In this document: positions 46,231-55,123 of the stretch, piece by piece
How positions within the stretch are numbered: the stretch's first letter is position 1
Layout of the letters: each line of letters starts with the position of its first letter
Origin: an uncultured Clostridia bacterium
Lineage (GTDB): Bacteria; Bacillota; Clostridia; Oscillospirales; Acutalibacteraceae
NCBI GenBank assembly: GCA_944384825.1
Contig: CALWUT010000018.1
Location: forward strand, 205,772 to 269,771
Direction of reading: 5' to 3'
Length of the DNA: 64,000 bases
Position numbers and translations under genes: made by a program
Notes under the pieces: model-generated
What the model was told of the DNA's origin: nothing
The model's input: only the letters and a program-made list of their open reading frames with translations
The model's database searches: none

Positions 46231-46935
46231 TTATAATCCTTTCGGTATGCAATTATTGATTAATGCCCAACGATAACCTGGTGTATTGTTTTTAGAATTA
46301 GGTTCCATATCTTTTTGACTATATATTCCACTACGGAATGTCGAAGTATTTTCCTTTTTTTCGTCTTTCCATTTGGAACGAGGACGTATAACTATAACGA
46401 CGCCATCTTCAACATATCCAGTTGGATTTTTCAGAGTTCCCTCTCCACAGTACATGTTACAAAGTGTATTAAATATCGAACCTATTGCATATGTGTTATT
46501 TCTATCACCCCAATTATAGTAATCTTTACCATCAAGCGAATAACCACTACCAAATTCTTCACCTAATTTCCAATCACGATAGTCCGGATAGAAAAATCCT
46601 ATCGCTCCTGCAATTATCGACAATACTTGTCCACATAAAGCTGCCGCAGGATATGCATCACTTAAAGAACTCGATACATAAAAGCTCAGACTTGATACTC
46701 CTAATGCCACACCCCGTATTGTTAAATTTTGAGCTGTTGAATATCTCTTATTAACTAGTTTCAAGCATTCTTGCCTATATTCTTCTAATTTTTCCGGTAT
46801 TTTTTCTTTAGATACGTAAATAAGTTTGGTTCCGTCTGACAATATTTCTTCTTTGTCTATCCCTCCAGCTAAAACTTGAACTCCATTTAATAAAAGTACT
46901 ATTGCAGTTAAAAATAAGGATACCAATTTTTTCAT
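46231..46935 (-). CDS. Secreted protein of unknown function, 234 residues
   Basis: A signal peptide (1-23, ending VLAG) is followed by a helical region and a Gly/Ala-rich hydrophobic stretch (about 75-115, ending AIAFFYPDY-like GFFYPDYRDW). The rest is polar, with a conserved-looking YNWGDRNNTYAIGSIF segment. Three Cys lie after the hydrophobic part. The gene has AGGAG before its ATG and precedes the 349-residue gene by three bases. Function is unknown. Confidence 0.7.
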   Translation of the reverse strand: MKKLVSLFLTAIVLLLNGVQVLAGGIDKEEILSDGTKLIYVSKEKIPEKLEEYRQECLKLVNKRYSTAQNLTIRGVALGVSSLSFYVSSSLSDAYPAAALCGQVLSIIAGAIGFFYPDYRDWKLGEEFGSGYSLDGKDYYNWGDRNNTYAIGSIFNTLCNMYCGEGTLKNPTGYVEDGVVIVIRPRSKWKDEKKENTSTFRSGIYSQKDMEPNSKNNTPGYRWALINNCIPKGL

Positions 46936-47048
46936 TTTTATTCCTCCAAAATTTTCAATATATGTTTATTATACCATTATTATCATTTAGACTAAAGTAA
47001 ATTTTCTCTTTATAATTACTTAATAAATTATTTGACTTAAACAAAAAT

Positions 47049-47070
47049 GCAAGAGCTTTTCAGCCCTTGC
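47049..47070 (-). terminator. Terminator overlapping the end of the pseudokinase gene
   Basis: An 8-bp stem (47049-47056 with 47063-47070, one G-T pair) with a six-base loop is followed on the minus strand by ATTTTTGTTT. It includes the stop codon region of the gene. Confidence 0.7.
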
Positions 47071-48691
47071 TTACTTTAATCACTATTTCAGATCCATAAT
47101 CTACTAAATCTCCCGCTTTATGATCTTGATATCCTATCACAATTCCTTCAGGATAATCCTTGCTTGCCTCACTTACCTTACTTGGTTTAAACTGTGCATC
47201 AGTAAGAATTAAAGACGCTTCAGAAAGTGTTTTTCCTGAAATGCTTGGCAGTACTCTCTTTTGCGGCCCTTTACTTACATTTACAGCTATTATAGATCCA
47301 GGATACATTTTCTCGCCATACGCCGGACTTTGAGAAACTATATGTCCTTCTTCGATTGAATCGTGAAATTCCTCGGAAAGAACCACAACTTTATAAGAAT
47401 TTGCGGAAGTTGCTCCGTTCCGAGCTTCATTGACACTTTTTCCAACCAGTTGCGGTACGTCCACCTTGGTATCCCCTATCTCTTCAGTACTGGAATCCAA
47501 GTCACTCTCTGAACTCTGAAAACTACCATACTCGTTACTTGGAGTAGACTGTTCGACGGAAACATTTCTATCTTTAAGCCAAAACCAGTATATCCCAAAG
47601 CAAACCATCAAAACCAACGTAGCAGATAAACATGAAATTATCCCCCATACGTTCATATTAGAAGATTTCTCTTCCCGTTTAACTCTAGTAACCGGTAAAG
47701 AATCAGACAAATCATAAATATTTTTAACTTGTAAAACAGGAGAATTTGAAAGTTCAACTCTAAGCGTCTCAAATGAAAGCGTTCTATTGCTCGGATTTAT
47801 TCTTAAAGCATTCGCTAAAGCAGAAATTACATTCTCCGGTATCTCCTTAAGCAAATTGGACGGCATTAATAACCGATCTTTCTTTTTTCGTTCAAGCGCA
47901 GAAAGTGGATATTCGCCCGTAAGTGCAAAAAAAAGCGATGATGCAAATCCATAAACGTCCGTACTTTCTGTAATTTCTGAATCAAAAAAGTATTGTTCCA
48001 GAGCAGAGCATCCGTCATATAGCTTTCTTTCAATAAGAGATCCTGTGATTCTTAAGTTACTTGTAGCAAAGCCTGTAAGCTTGATTTTGTTTTCAGACGT
48101 CACAATCATATTTTTCGGACATATACCTAAATGACGTAATCCGGCGCTCTCCATTTTACTTAATGAAGAAATCATCGGCATAAAAAGAAGCCTTGCGTCC
48201 TGCCACTTTAGAATGCCTCCTCTGCTGCTTAAATATTTATCTAAACTCGATCCTTCCACCCATTCCATTACTATATAACATGTTTTGTTTTGCTCTAAAA
48301 TGTCATAAACAGCAGTTAGCGCCGGAAGATTTCTAAGCCGTGCTACAGACCTAAAATATTTTAAAAAATCTTTCATAAGGTTTTGAAAATTTTCTAAATT
48401 AAAAGAAACGTCTTTTACTTTTACTTCTCCATTTTCTACCCTATTACAGAATTTACTCGGAAAAAATTCTTTAACATATACTTTCATATTTTTTACAAAA
48501 TCATATCCTAAATAACTTAGTCCTTCCGAATCCTGACTTAATCCTTTCCCTAAAATGTAACGATTCCCTATTATACTTCTTTTTGCAATAAAAGGTTCGT
48601 TTTTAGCGCTATCAGACGGCATCCCACAGTGAAAACATATATCTTCACCTTCTTTTATAGGAGTCATGCAGTTCATACATAAATTAATCAT
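47060..48691 (-). CDS. PASTA-domain Ser/Thr kinase homologue lacking catalytic residues (pseudokinase)
   Basis: A 543-residue membrane protein. An N-terminal zinc ribbon (Cys5, 8, 19, 22) precedes a kinase-like domain (about 45-315), one membrane segment (about 347-372), and two PASTA domains (about 408-543) that bind peptidoglycan fragments. In the kinase part the ATP-anchoring Lys survives (VYVKEFF, Lys74). The HRD motif reads HLG (187-189) and the DFG motif reads GFA (207-209), so the catalytic base and the Mg-binding Asp are both missing. It probably senses wall material and signals by binding. Confidence 0.85.
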   Translation of the reverse strand: MINLCMNCMTPIKEGEDICFHCGMPSDSAKNEPFIAKRSIIGNRYILGKGLSQDSEGLSYLGYDFVKNMKVYVKEFFPSKFCNRVENGEVKVKDVSFNLENFQNLMKDFLKYFRSVARLRNLPALTAVYDILEQNKTCYIVMEWVEGSSLDKYLSSRGGILKWQDARLLFMPMISSLSKMESAGLRHLGICPKNMIVTSENKIKLTGFATSNLRITGSLIERKLYDGCSALEQYFFDSEITESTDVYGFASSLFFALTGEYPLSALERKKKDRLLMPSNLLKEIPENVISALANALRINPSNRTLSFETLRVELSNSPVLQVKNIYDLSDSLPVTRVKREEKSSNMNVWGIISCLSATLVLMVCFGIYWFWLKDRNVSVEQSTPSNEYGSFQSSESDLDSSTEEIGDTKVDVPQLVGKSVNEARNGATSANSYKVVVLSEEFHDSIEEGHIVSQSPAYGEKMYPGSIIAVNVSKGPQKRVLPSISGKTLSEASLILTDAQFKPSKVSEASKDYPEGIVIGYQDHKAGDLVDYGSEIVIKVSKG

Positions 48692-48730
48692 AAACCATCC
48701 AACCTCCCCAAAAACATGTTATTTAATATT

Positions 48731-49297
48731 TTAAATACTATCAAAATTGCTTATAATATTTCTTATTTTATTTTCACTTTTTATATAAAATTTGTCAATA
48801 TCTAAATTTTTATTATCTGTTCCTTTTAAAGTTAACGTATCAATAAGGTCCGCGCCCATCAATTTAATTACAGGATTAATTTGCACATTTATAATTTTTT
48901 CATAATCCGCTTTTTCTGACCCTTGCGTAAGTAAAATTACAGCTTTTTTTTTATTAAGATAAGTGCTTTTCAAAGCACGTCTGAAAAAGTAGTAAACTTG
49001 CATGCGATCAAATATTGATTTAAGTGGCGAAGGAAAAGAAGCATTGTATATAGGTGCAGCTATAACTATTCCACTGCTTTTCTTCAATAAAATATTTATT
49101 CTATCCATATCCCTAAAGATACAGATAGAACCTATTTTACAATTTTCACATCCTATGCACGGCTTTATATTTTCTTCATAGGCTTTTACCATGTTTACAT
49201 TGAAACCAGAAAAAAATTTCAAAAAATGGTTAAGAAATTTAGCCGTATATCCGCTTTCATGAGGTGATCCAAAAAAAACCAGCAAATCTTTTTCCAT
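48731..49297 (-). CDS. Flavodoxin-like NADPH-dependent FMN reductase / iron-sulfur flavoprotein
   Basis: A 188-residue flavodoxin-fold protein. The FMN site is visible as VFFGSPHESGYTAKF and IVIAAPIYNASFPSPLKSIFDR. The pair CIGCENCKIGSICIF suggests a compact cluster-binding insert, as in archaeal and clostridial iron-sulfur flavoproteins. It lies nine bases after rodA, and its 40-base gap to the pseudokinase is small. The physiological electron partners are unknown. Confidence 0.8.
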   Translation of the reverse strand: MEKDLLVFFGSPHESGYTAKFLNHFLKFFSGFNVNMVKAYEENIKPCIGCENCKIGSICIFRDMDRINILLKKSSGIVIAAPIYNASFPSPLKSIFDRMQVYYFFRRALKSTYLNKKKAVILLTQGSEKADYEKIINVQINPVIKLMGADLIDTLTLKGTDNKNLDIDKFYIKSENKIRNIISNFDSI

Positions 49298-49306
49298 AAT
49301 TTAAAC

Positions 49307-50452
49307 TCATTGATACCTTTCTATATTTAAAATTCTCTTGGTTTGATCTCGATTCAGATATACACTCTGAACAATTCCTACACCTAAATACAAACAAGCT
49401 GCCGACGATCCTCCTACACTTATAAAAGGTAACGTAACTCCCATTACAGGAAGCAAACTTAAACACATGCCAAGATTAAAAATGGTCTGCGACATAACAA
49501 GACCTATAAATCCGAAACAAATACACATCCCTATACTTTCACCGGAACACCATGCAATATATCCTACCCTAAATATAAAAGCTAAAAGTAATAATAAAAG
49601 CACCAAACATCCAATAAAACCCAGTTCCTCTCCTGCAGCGGAGAAAATAAAGTCGCTTTCCTGAATGGGAACTACTCCATTTGCTACCCTGAGACCTTTA
49701 AAAAGACCATACCCAAATACTCCTCCCGAGCCTATTGAAAGTTTGCTTTGAATTTGTTGATATCCCATATTAAGAGGATCAGCCTCAGGATTCAGCTGAG
49801 TTAAAATTCTCTTCTTTTGATAATCGGCAAGAACCAACTTCCACATCAAAGGCGCTGCAATCGCTCCTAAAACAGCAATAAAAAGAAAATATCTTAGCGG
49901 TAATCCGGCCATAAAAACCATTACTAAAGCTATACATAAAAATATTATAGCAGCTCCGTCATCGCCTTGAAGATGGGTAAGTATAACGGGCACCAGTGCA
50001 TGAATTCCAAGGCCTACAACTTCTTTTAAACATTTGAACTCACTTGATTTCTTTACCTCGGAAAGATGCTTGGAAAAAGTAAGTATAAAGCCTATCTTCA
50101 CAAGCTCCGAAGGTTGAAAAGTTATGCCTCCTGGTAAAGCTATCCACGCTCTCGCATTTACTCCCATAGATCCTTCAATTTTAATTCCTGCAAATAAAGT
50201 ACAAAAAATAAGTCCTACGCATACTACTGCTATCCATTTCCACCACTCAGCTAATACTTTATAGTCTATCATCTGCAAAAAATATGCTCCTAAAAGCCCT
50301 ATAATCACAGATATAAATTGAACGGTAAAATAGTTAAATGACTCACGCGATATACTTTTAACCAGTAATAAGCTATACATAGATATCAGAATTATTATTG
50401 TCCACAAAACTTTATCACTATATCTTATACAGTTAAAAATTGCTCTTAGCAA
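49307..50452 (-). CDS. rodA: Peptidoglycan glycosyltransferase RodA/FtsW (SEDS)
   Basis: A polytopic SEDS glycosyltransferase that polymerises lipid II during elongation. Ten membrane segments, RAWIALPGGITFQPSELVKIGFIL, the catalytic-loop region QGDDGAAIIFL and IQESDFIFSAAGEELGFIG are clear. The TTG at 50452 with AAAGGA is preferred; an in-frame GTG at 50503 would overlap znuB. No penicillin-binding partner is adjacent. Confidence 0.92.
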   Translation of the reverse strand: MLRAIFNCIRYSDKVLWTIIILISMYSLLLVKSISRESFNYFTVQFISVIIGLLGAYFLQMIDYKVLAEWWKWIAVVCVGLIFCTLFAGIKIEGSMGVNARAWIALPGGITFQPSELVKIGFILTFSKHLSEVKKSSEFKCLKEVVGLGIHALVPVILTHLQGDDGAAIIFLCIALVMVFMAGLPLRYFLFIAVLGAIAAPLMWKLVLADYQKKRILTQLNPEADPLNMGYQQIQSKLSIGSGGVFGYGLFKGLRVANGVVPIQESDFIFSAAGEELGFIGCLVLLLLLLAFIFRVGYIAWCSGESIGMCICFGFIGLVMSQTIFNLGMCLSLLPVMGVTLPFISVGGSSAACLYLGVGIVQSVYLNRDQTKRILNIERYQ

Positions 50453-50484
50453 ATCTCTATTCCTTTCTTTAAATATTTTAAATT

Positions 50485-51330
50485 TTAACTGATGTTTCGA
50501 CACCTATTAATAAAAAAAGTTGCAAAAAATATTAAAGCAGATACCAAAACAATCGTAGACCCAGCCGATGTACCGATATAATATGAAAGTATAAGTCCGG
50601 ATATACCTGAAAATAATGAAAAAATCACAGACATAATATGGTACATCCTCATGTTAGTTACTATATTCTTCGCAGACGCTGCAGGTAATACCAACAAAGA
50701 ATTTATCATCAACATACCTACCCACTTGAGTGATACGGTCACTATAACAGAAATTAAAACAGCAAATATATTTTTATAAAATTTAACGTTTACTTGTTTA
50801 CTAAGAGCCATATCAGTATTAAGTCCGGAAAGTAAAAGTTTATTAAATGAAATTACCCATATTATCGTCACTAATATTAGAATTAACGCAAGCATTAATA
50901 TTTCATTTTTAGTTATAGATAAAATGTCTCCAACTAAATAAGAAGAGTACCTTGAAAAACCTCCACTAAACGAAAGAATAAAAACTCCTAATGCTATACC
51001 CGCAGATGAGAATACACCTATAACCGTATCGGAAGAGGAAGTCTCCGACTGCATTATCGCTGATATCCCTAATGCAAATATTACTGAAAAAACAATCATA
51101 GAAATTGAAGGATTATTTATTTTTAGCGCGACTCCCAAAGCTATTCCGGTAAGTGCACAATGCCCTAACGCATCTGAAAAAAACGACATTTTGTTATTTA
51201 CAATCATCGTTCCTACAAGTCCAAAAAGCGGCGTTATAAGAAGTACTGCTAAAAAAGCATTCTTCATAAAAGTAAATTCTACCCACGAAAAAGGTAACAT
51301 TGTTTCCATAGCTGAATATATTAATTCCAT
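50485..51330 (-). CDS. Zinc/manganese ABC transporter permease (ZnuB-type)
   Basis: A 281-residue membrane permease with about eight helices of the ABC-3 family (FFSDALGHCALTGIALGV, SVIFALGISAIMQSETSSSD). It overlaps the ATPase gene by ten bases. With the adjacent binding protein and ATPase it forms a complete importer for Zn or Mn. Confidence 0.92.
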   Translation of the reverse strand: MELIYSAMETMLPFSWVEFTFMKNAFLAVLLITPLFGLVGTMIVNNKMSFFSDALGHCALTGIALGVALKINNPSISMIVFSVIFALGISAIMQSETSSSDTVIGVFSSAGIALGVFILSFSGGFSRYSSYLVGDILSITKNEILMLALILILVTIIWVISFNKLLLSGLNTDMALSKQVNVKFYKNIFAVLISVIVTVSLKWVGMLMINSLLVLPAASAKNIVTNMRMYHIMSVIFSLFSGISGLILSYYIGTSAGSTIVLVSALIFFATFFINRCRNIS

Positions 51331-52067
51331 ACTTCCTCTCCTTCATTTACGTCTATTCCAAAAGTTTCCCGAACTTTCTTGCTCTTTAAAAGATTAGAAG
51401 CATTTCCGGTTTCGATGACAGTATGGTTTATAAGCGCATAAGAATTCGCATATTTAACCACATGTCCTAAATCATGTGAAACTAATATCACAGGCATATG
51501 ATAATCTTTACGCATAGAATTTATTATACTGTAAAATTTACTTATTCCCTTTCGGTCAACAGCAGATACAGGCTCATCTAAAAGTAAAATATCTGGCCTG
51601 GGTTCAAGCGCAAATGCTAAAAGAACTCTTTGAAGTTCACCTCCGGAAAGTCTTCCTATAGGGCTGTCTATATGCTTGTGGACTCCTACCTTTTCAAGCA
51701 TATTCAAAGCATGTTCTTTTCTTTTTTTGCTGTGACCAAACCATACAGGTATGTTAGAAGAATTTGCACAAAATAAGTCCATTACCGTAATTGGAGAGTC
51801 CCTATCAAAGCTTAGCCGCTGGGGTACGTATCCTATTTTAGGATTCCTTATCCTTTTTCCCGACGAATTGAAAAAGTCTATCTTTCCATAAAAATCTACA
51901 CTATGAAGTATAGATTTTAAAAGGGTTGTTTTTCCAGCACCATTTTTCCCTATTAGCGCTAATGTTTCTCCGTGATTAGCAGTAAGCGTAATATGATTAA
52001 GAATTATATGACTGCCCTTTTTTACCCTCAAATCTTTAATTTTTACACTACATTGGCATTCCTTCAT
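51321..52067 (-). CDS. Zinc/manganese ABC transporter ATPase (ZnuC-type)
   Basis: A 248-residue ATPase with Walker A GKNGAGKTTLL, signature LSGGELQRVLL, Walker B DILLLDEPVSAVD and the His-loop VSHDLGHV. It overlaps the permease gene at its end and follows the binding-protein gene by 41 bases. Confidence 0.93.
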   Translation of the reverse strand: MKECQCSVKIKDLRVKKGSHIILNHITLTANHGETLALIGKNGAGKTTLLKSILHSVDFYGKIDFFNSSGKRIRNPKIGYVPQRLSFDRDSPITVMDLFCANSSNIPVWFGHSKKRKEHALNMLEKVGVHKHIDSPIGRLSGGELQRVLLAFALEPRPDILLLDEPVSAVDRKGISKFYSIINSMRKDYHMPVILVSHDLGHVVKYANSYALINHTVIETGNASNLLKSKKVRETFGIDVNEGEEVWN

Positions 52068-52108
52068 TTTTAATGATTCCTTTTCTTAATTTAATCGTTT
52101 TCAAAAGT

Positions 52109-53008
52109 CTACTTCAAAGCTTCTACCAAAACTTCCAAATTTTTTTCCATAGCATTTATATACGCATCCGGTGACGCTTCACCTGTAACTCCTGAATCCA
52201 AAGTGTAAACTTTTGCTCCCGTCTCTTTAGCTATAGCAAGAGCGGAAGCTTGTGGATACTGTGGCTCCACAAAAAGACTTTTTATATTTCTCTCGTTAAT
52301 AAGTTCGATAATTTCTTTCAATTCCTTCGTCGAAGTTTCGTCATCCGGTTCATGATTGATAACGCCGGCAATTTTTAATCCAAATTCATTGGCAAAGTAA
52401 GGGAAAGCTTCATGGAAAGTAACTATCTCTTTACCTGAAACATCCTTTAAACCACTTTCCATTTTACTTTTCAGTTCGGTTAACTTAGCCGTATAAGTCT
52501 GTGCATTTCTTTCATATTCTTTACTATGAATAGAATCAATTTCTTTAAGTCCATTGGCGATATTTTGAACTTGTTTCACGCAGTTACTTACGGACATCCA
52601 AATATGTGGATTGTACTCATGATGACAATGTTCATGCTCTTCTTCATGACATTCATCTTTTAAAAGCTCTATACCTTCACTTGAATCAATAATTTTTACC
52701 TTCGAAAGCTCATTTATCACTTTGTTAAGAAACGATTCCATACCAGCTCCGTTTATAACAAATACAGACGAACTTTCAATTTTCTTTAAATCCTCAGACT
52801 TTAACTGAAAGTTATGTAAACATCCCGTATTCGAATCGCACATATTTACTACTTCAACATCAGGAATGTCCTTAGTTAAATTTAAAGTCATAATATATAT
52901 AGGATAACATGACGTAACAATTTTAAAACTTTTACTATCTTTCTTTCCGCATCCTGTAAGTACAAAAAATAAACTAATTAAACTTAACACTGAAATTATT
53001 CTTTTCAA
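52109..53008 (-). CDS. Zinc-binding lipoprotein of ABC transporter (ZnuA-type)
   Basis: A 299-residue cluster A-I binding protein. A lipobox (FVLTGC) gives an acylated Cys near residue 20. The His-rich loop HEEEHEHCHHEYNPH at about 122-136, and His residues in NHEPD and TFHEAFPYF, favour zinc over manganese. First gene of the znuACB operon. Confidence 0.93.
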   Translation of the reverse strand: MKRIISVLSLISLFFVLTGCGKKDSKSFKIVTSCYPIYIMTLNLTKDIPDVEVVNMCDSNTGCLHNFQLKSEDLKKIESSSVFVINGAGMESFLNKVINELSKVKIIDSSEGIELLKDECHEEEHEHCHHEYNPHIWMSVSNCVKQVQNIANGLKEIDSIHSKEYERNAQTYTAKLTELKSKMESGLKDVSGKEIVTFHEAFPYFANEFGLKIAGVINHEPDDETSTKELKEIIELINERNIKSLFVEPQYPQASALAIAKETGAKVYTLDSGVTGEASPDAYINAMEKNLEVLVEALK

Positions 53009-53077
53009 TTCTTTACCCTCTCATATTAATACTAAATTCTGCTAGACTCCCTATCTTGCACTATAATTATATATCAA

Positions 53078-53094
53078 TTTTCTTTTAAAGAAAA
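53078..53094. promoter_or_regulatory. 17-base palindrome upstream of znuA
   Basis: An AT-rich palindrome with 8-base arms lies between comEA and znuA, near TATAAT-like elements. It does not match the usual Zur box, but its place could suit an operator. Confidence 0.25.
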
Positions 53095-53100
53095 GTAAAA

Positions 53101-53517
53101 CTATACGCAAATACGATCTTTAATCTCTTCGAAAGTCTTTTCACCTATGCCTTTTACATTCATTATCTCTTCAATACTTGAAAAGCCTCCGTGGCTTTCC
53201 CTATACTCTATTATCCTCTCAGCTATGGCATTTCCCACTCTTTTTAAAGCTTTAAGTTCTTCGGCAGAGGCTGTATTAATATTTATTAAATCTCCTTTCT
53301 CTGATTTTTCAGTATCATTTGACTCGGTAATATTAGTTTCCGTTTCATTTTTCGGAGTAACAATATTACCGGAAATTTTAGGAGTTTCCGAGTACTCAAA
53401 TATGTAAAAGGCATTATATCCAACTACTATCGCAAACATAAAAAGTGCTATACTTATTAAAACTCTTTCACTTCTGCTCATACTCTCGCTTTCATGCTTA
53501 TTTTCCAAATCATCCAT
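53101..53517 (-). CDS. ComEA-type helix-hairpin-helix DNA-binding protein
   Basis: A 138-residue protein with one N-terminal membrane segment (about 20-42) and two HhH motifs at the C-terminus (LININTASAEELKALKRVG and GFSSIEEIMNVKGIGEKTF). It is like ComEA, the external DNA receptor of competence, though the linker is short. No comEC or comFA gene is nearby. Confidence 0.85.
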   Translation of the reverse strand: MDDLENKHESESMSRSERVLISIALFMFAIVVGYNAFYIFEYSETPKISGNIVTPKNETETNITESNDTEKSEKGDLININTASAEELKALKRVGNAIAERIIEYRESHGGFSSIEEIMNVKGIGEKTFEEIKDRICV

Positions 53518-53692
53518 TTCTAACCCGCCACTTTCATTAATGTTTTAGATATTTATCTTATTTCATTTTTTTAATTTTATTTAAATTTATCTAATAAATA
53601 AACTATTATAAATACTATAAAAATTTGACAATTTAATCAACTTGAAATTTTTAATAGCTTAAAATAACCTTTACCATGAATAGAAATAAAAT

Positions 53693-53723
53693 AAGAATCT
53701 TCGCAATTTACGCAAAGATTCTT
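53693..53723 (-). terminator. Terminator downstream of the interrupted helical gene
   Basis: A 9-bp stem (53693-53701 with 53715-53723), extended by two more pairs, ends in a T-rich stretch on the minus strand, 27 bases beyond the stop at 53751. Confidence 0.65.
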
Positions 53724-53750
53724 TAAATTTTGAAATATGTTAAATGTATA

Positions 53751-54485
53751 TTAATTTTTCTGCTTAAAGTCAACAAAATTTTTTGCTAATTGAAAGAACT
53801 TAATTAACTCCATTAAAATTACTTTATAAAATTCGAATTCCTTTATTATATTCCAAAATGGATCTTCAGAAACTTTGTGGAAATTTGAAAAATAAGATAA
53901 TATATTATCAATAACTTCCAAAATATCTTTGACATCAGGTTCTTTTTGTTTAGCTATGTTATTCATTTTATCTGCAAAATCGTCTAGTTTGTCTACAATA
54001 TCACTTTTTAAAAATCCTGACAATTCTATTTTTTTACATTTTTTACATAGCTCATTAATTAGATCAATTAATTCTTCAATACTATTCTCAACGTTCAAAA
54101 TTTTTGATTTTAAATTTCCTTTTTTATATATATCGGAAATTGCAGACAAGTAATTTCTTTTTATATTAGAAATACCAGTCTCTAAATCACTTTTTAACTC
54201 ATTTAGATTAAGAATCTCACTACTCCATTTACTCAAATCCTCATCATGAATTAAAGGAGGTACTTTTGTGAAAAATTTACAGCATTCTGGATATCTTTTC
54301 TTTATTAAATCTATTAGTCTCCCACGCTGCTTTAATTCCAGATTGCTAACTTTAAAAATATCTACAATTTCTTGAACATTGAATTTACCATCTAAAATTT
54401 CATCTGCTGGATCAAAAGTTGATTCAATAATCTTATTAACATAAACAGTAAGTTCTATATTATCCCTAATCCAGTATTGATTTTT
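53751..54485 (-). pseudogene. C-terminal part of a helical protein cut by an in-frame TAA
   Basis: After the TAA at 54488-54486 the same frame stays open for 245 codons to the stop at 53751. It begins KNQYWIRDNIELTVYVNKII and runs without a break into a region that also reads as a separate 161-residue ORF from TTG 54236. The protein is highly helical, rich in Lys/Glu/Asp/Asn, with ECCKFF and CKKCKK Cys pairs. Together with the N-terminal part (54486-54923) it would make 390 residues. No known fold. Separate translation is unlikely because no good ribosome site precedes 54236. Confidence 0.6.
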
Positions 54486-54923
54486 TTAAATAATCATTAA
54501 GTTTAGATTTAAATTATCTAATTTTGACTTTGAAGAACCATCTGAAAAATCAAATTCATCAATATATTTGTCTATTTTAATTATTAAATCTTTAGTAATT
54601 GTTTTAACTACAATTTCATTAATATTTTTCTTTATTTCTTCCAAAAGAACACATATTCTCATAATTTCATTTATTTGAAGCTTTTTAGGTTTGAAGCGAG
54701 ATATTTTTTTAATTGTTTGCTCAATAGCTCTAAATTTTTCTAATTTATTAACTTTTGTTAAATAATTTTTATAATTAAATATAACTCTATTAATTTCATG
54801 TAAACCTTTTAAGAGATTGCTTAAACTTGTACTATACTTTTGCCCACCTTTAACTTCAATAAACTCTGCGTCATTTAATTCTTTAGATAAACTTTCTTCT
54901 TCATTTTCAACTTCTTTAATCAT
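54486..54923 (-). pseudogene. N-terminal part with double-glycine leader, ending at a premature TAA
   Basis: The ATG at 54923 (site AGGTGA) opens with a classical double-glycine leader: LSKELNDAEFIEVKGG, the two Gly being residues 26-27. Such leaders are cut by C39-peptidase ABC exporters, as in bacteriocins and Nif11-type peptides. The cargo is helical, and the frame ends at codon 146 (TAA) but continues in the same frame for 245 codons beyond it. A promoter lies upstream. The reading as one 390-residue gene with a nonsense mutation is favoured; the 145-residue product might still be exported. Confidence 0.65.
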
Positions 54924-55022
54924 TTATAATTTCACCTATCTTTCCAATAATTAAAATTTATCACCAAGCTTTTTAAAATAAAATCTCAAGTGACTATTAG
55001 TATATATTAACTAATATTAATA

Positions 55023-55050
55023 AATATATCATAAAAATAAATAAAGTCAA
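55023..55050 (-). promoter_or_regulatory. Promoter of the double-glycine-leader gene
   Basis: On the minus strand TTGACT (55050-55045), a 16-base spacer and TATATT (55028-55023, preceded by TGA) form an extended -10 promoter about 100 bases upstream of the ATG. Confidence 0.5.
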
Positions 55051-55094
55051 TTATTTTTATAATATATAAACAAATATAAGGCTTTAAATAAAAA

Positions 55095-55118
55095 AATCCC
55101 TCTAACTCTAGAGGGATT
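55095..55118 (-). terminator. Terminator after spoIVA
   Basis: A perfect 10-bp stem (55095-55104 with 55109-55118) with a four-base loop is followed on the minus strand by TTTTTTT. It lies just after the spoIVA stop codon. Confidence 0.85.
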
Positions 55119-55123
55119 ATACT

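Noticed and set aside
53078-53094. Zur operator upstream of znuA
   Set aside because: The palindrome does not match the known Zur box; kept only as a low-confidence operator candidate.
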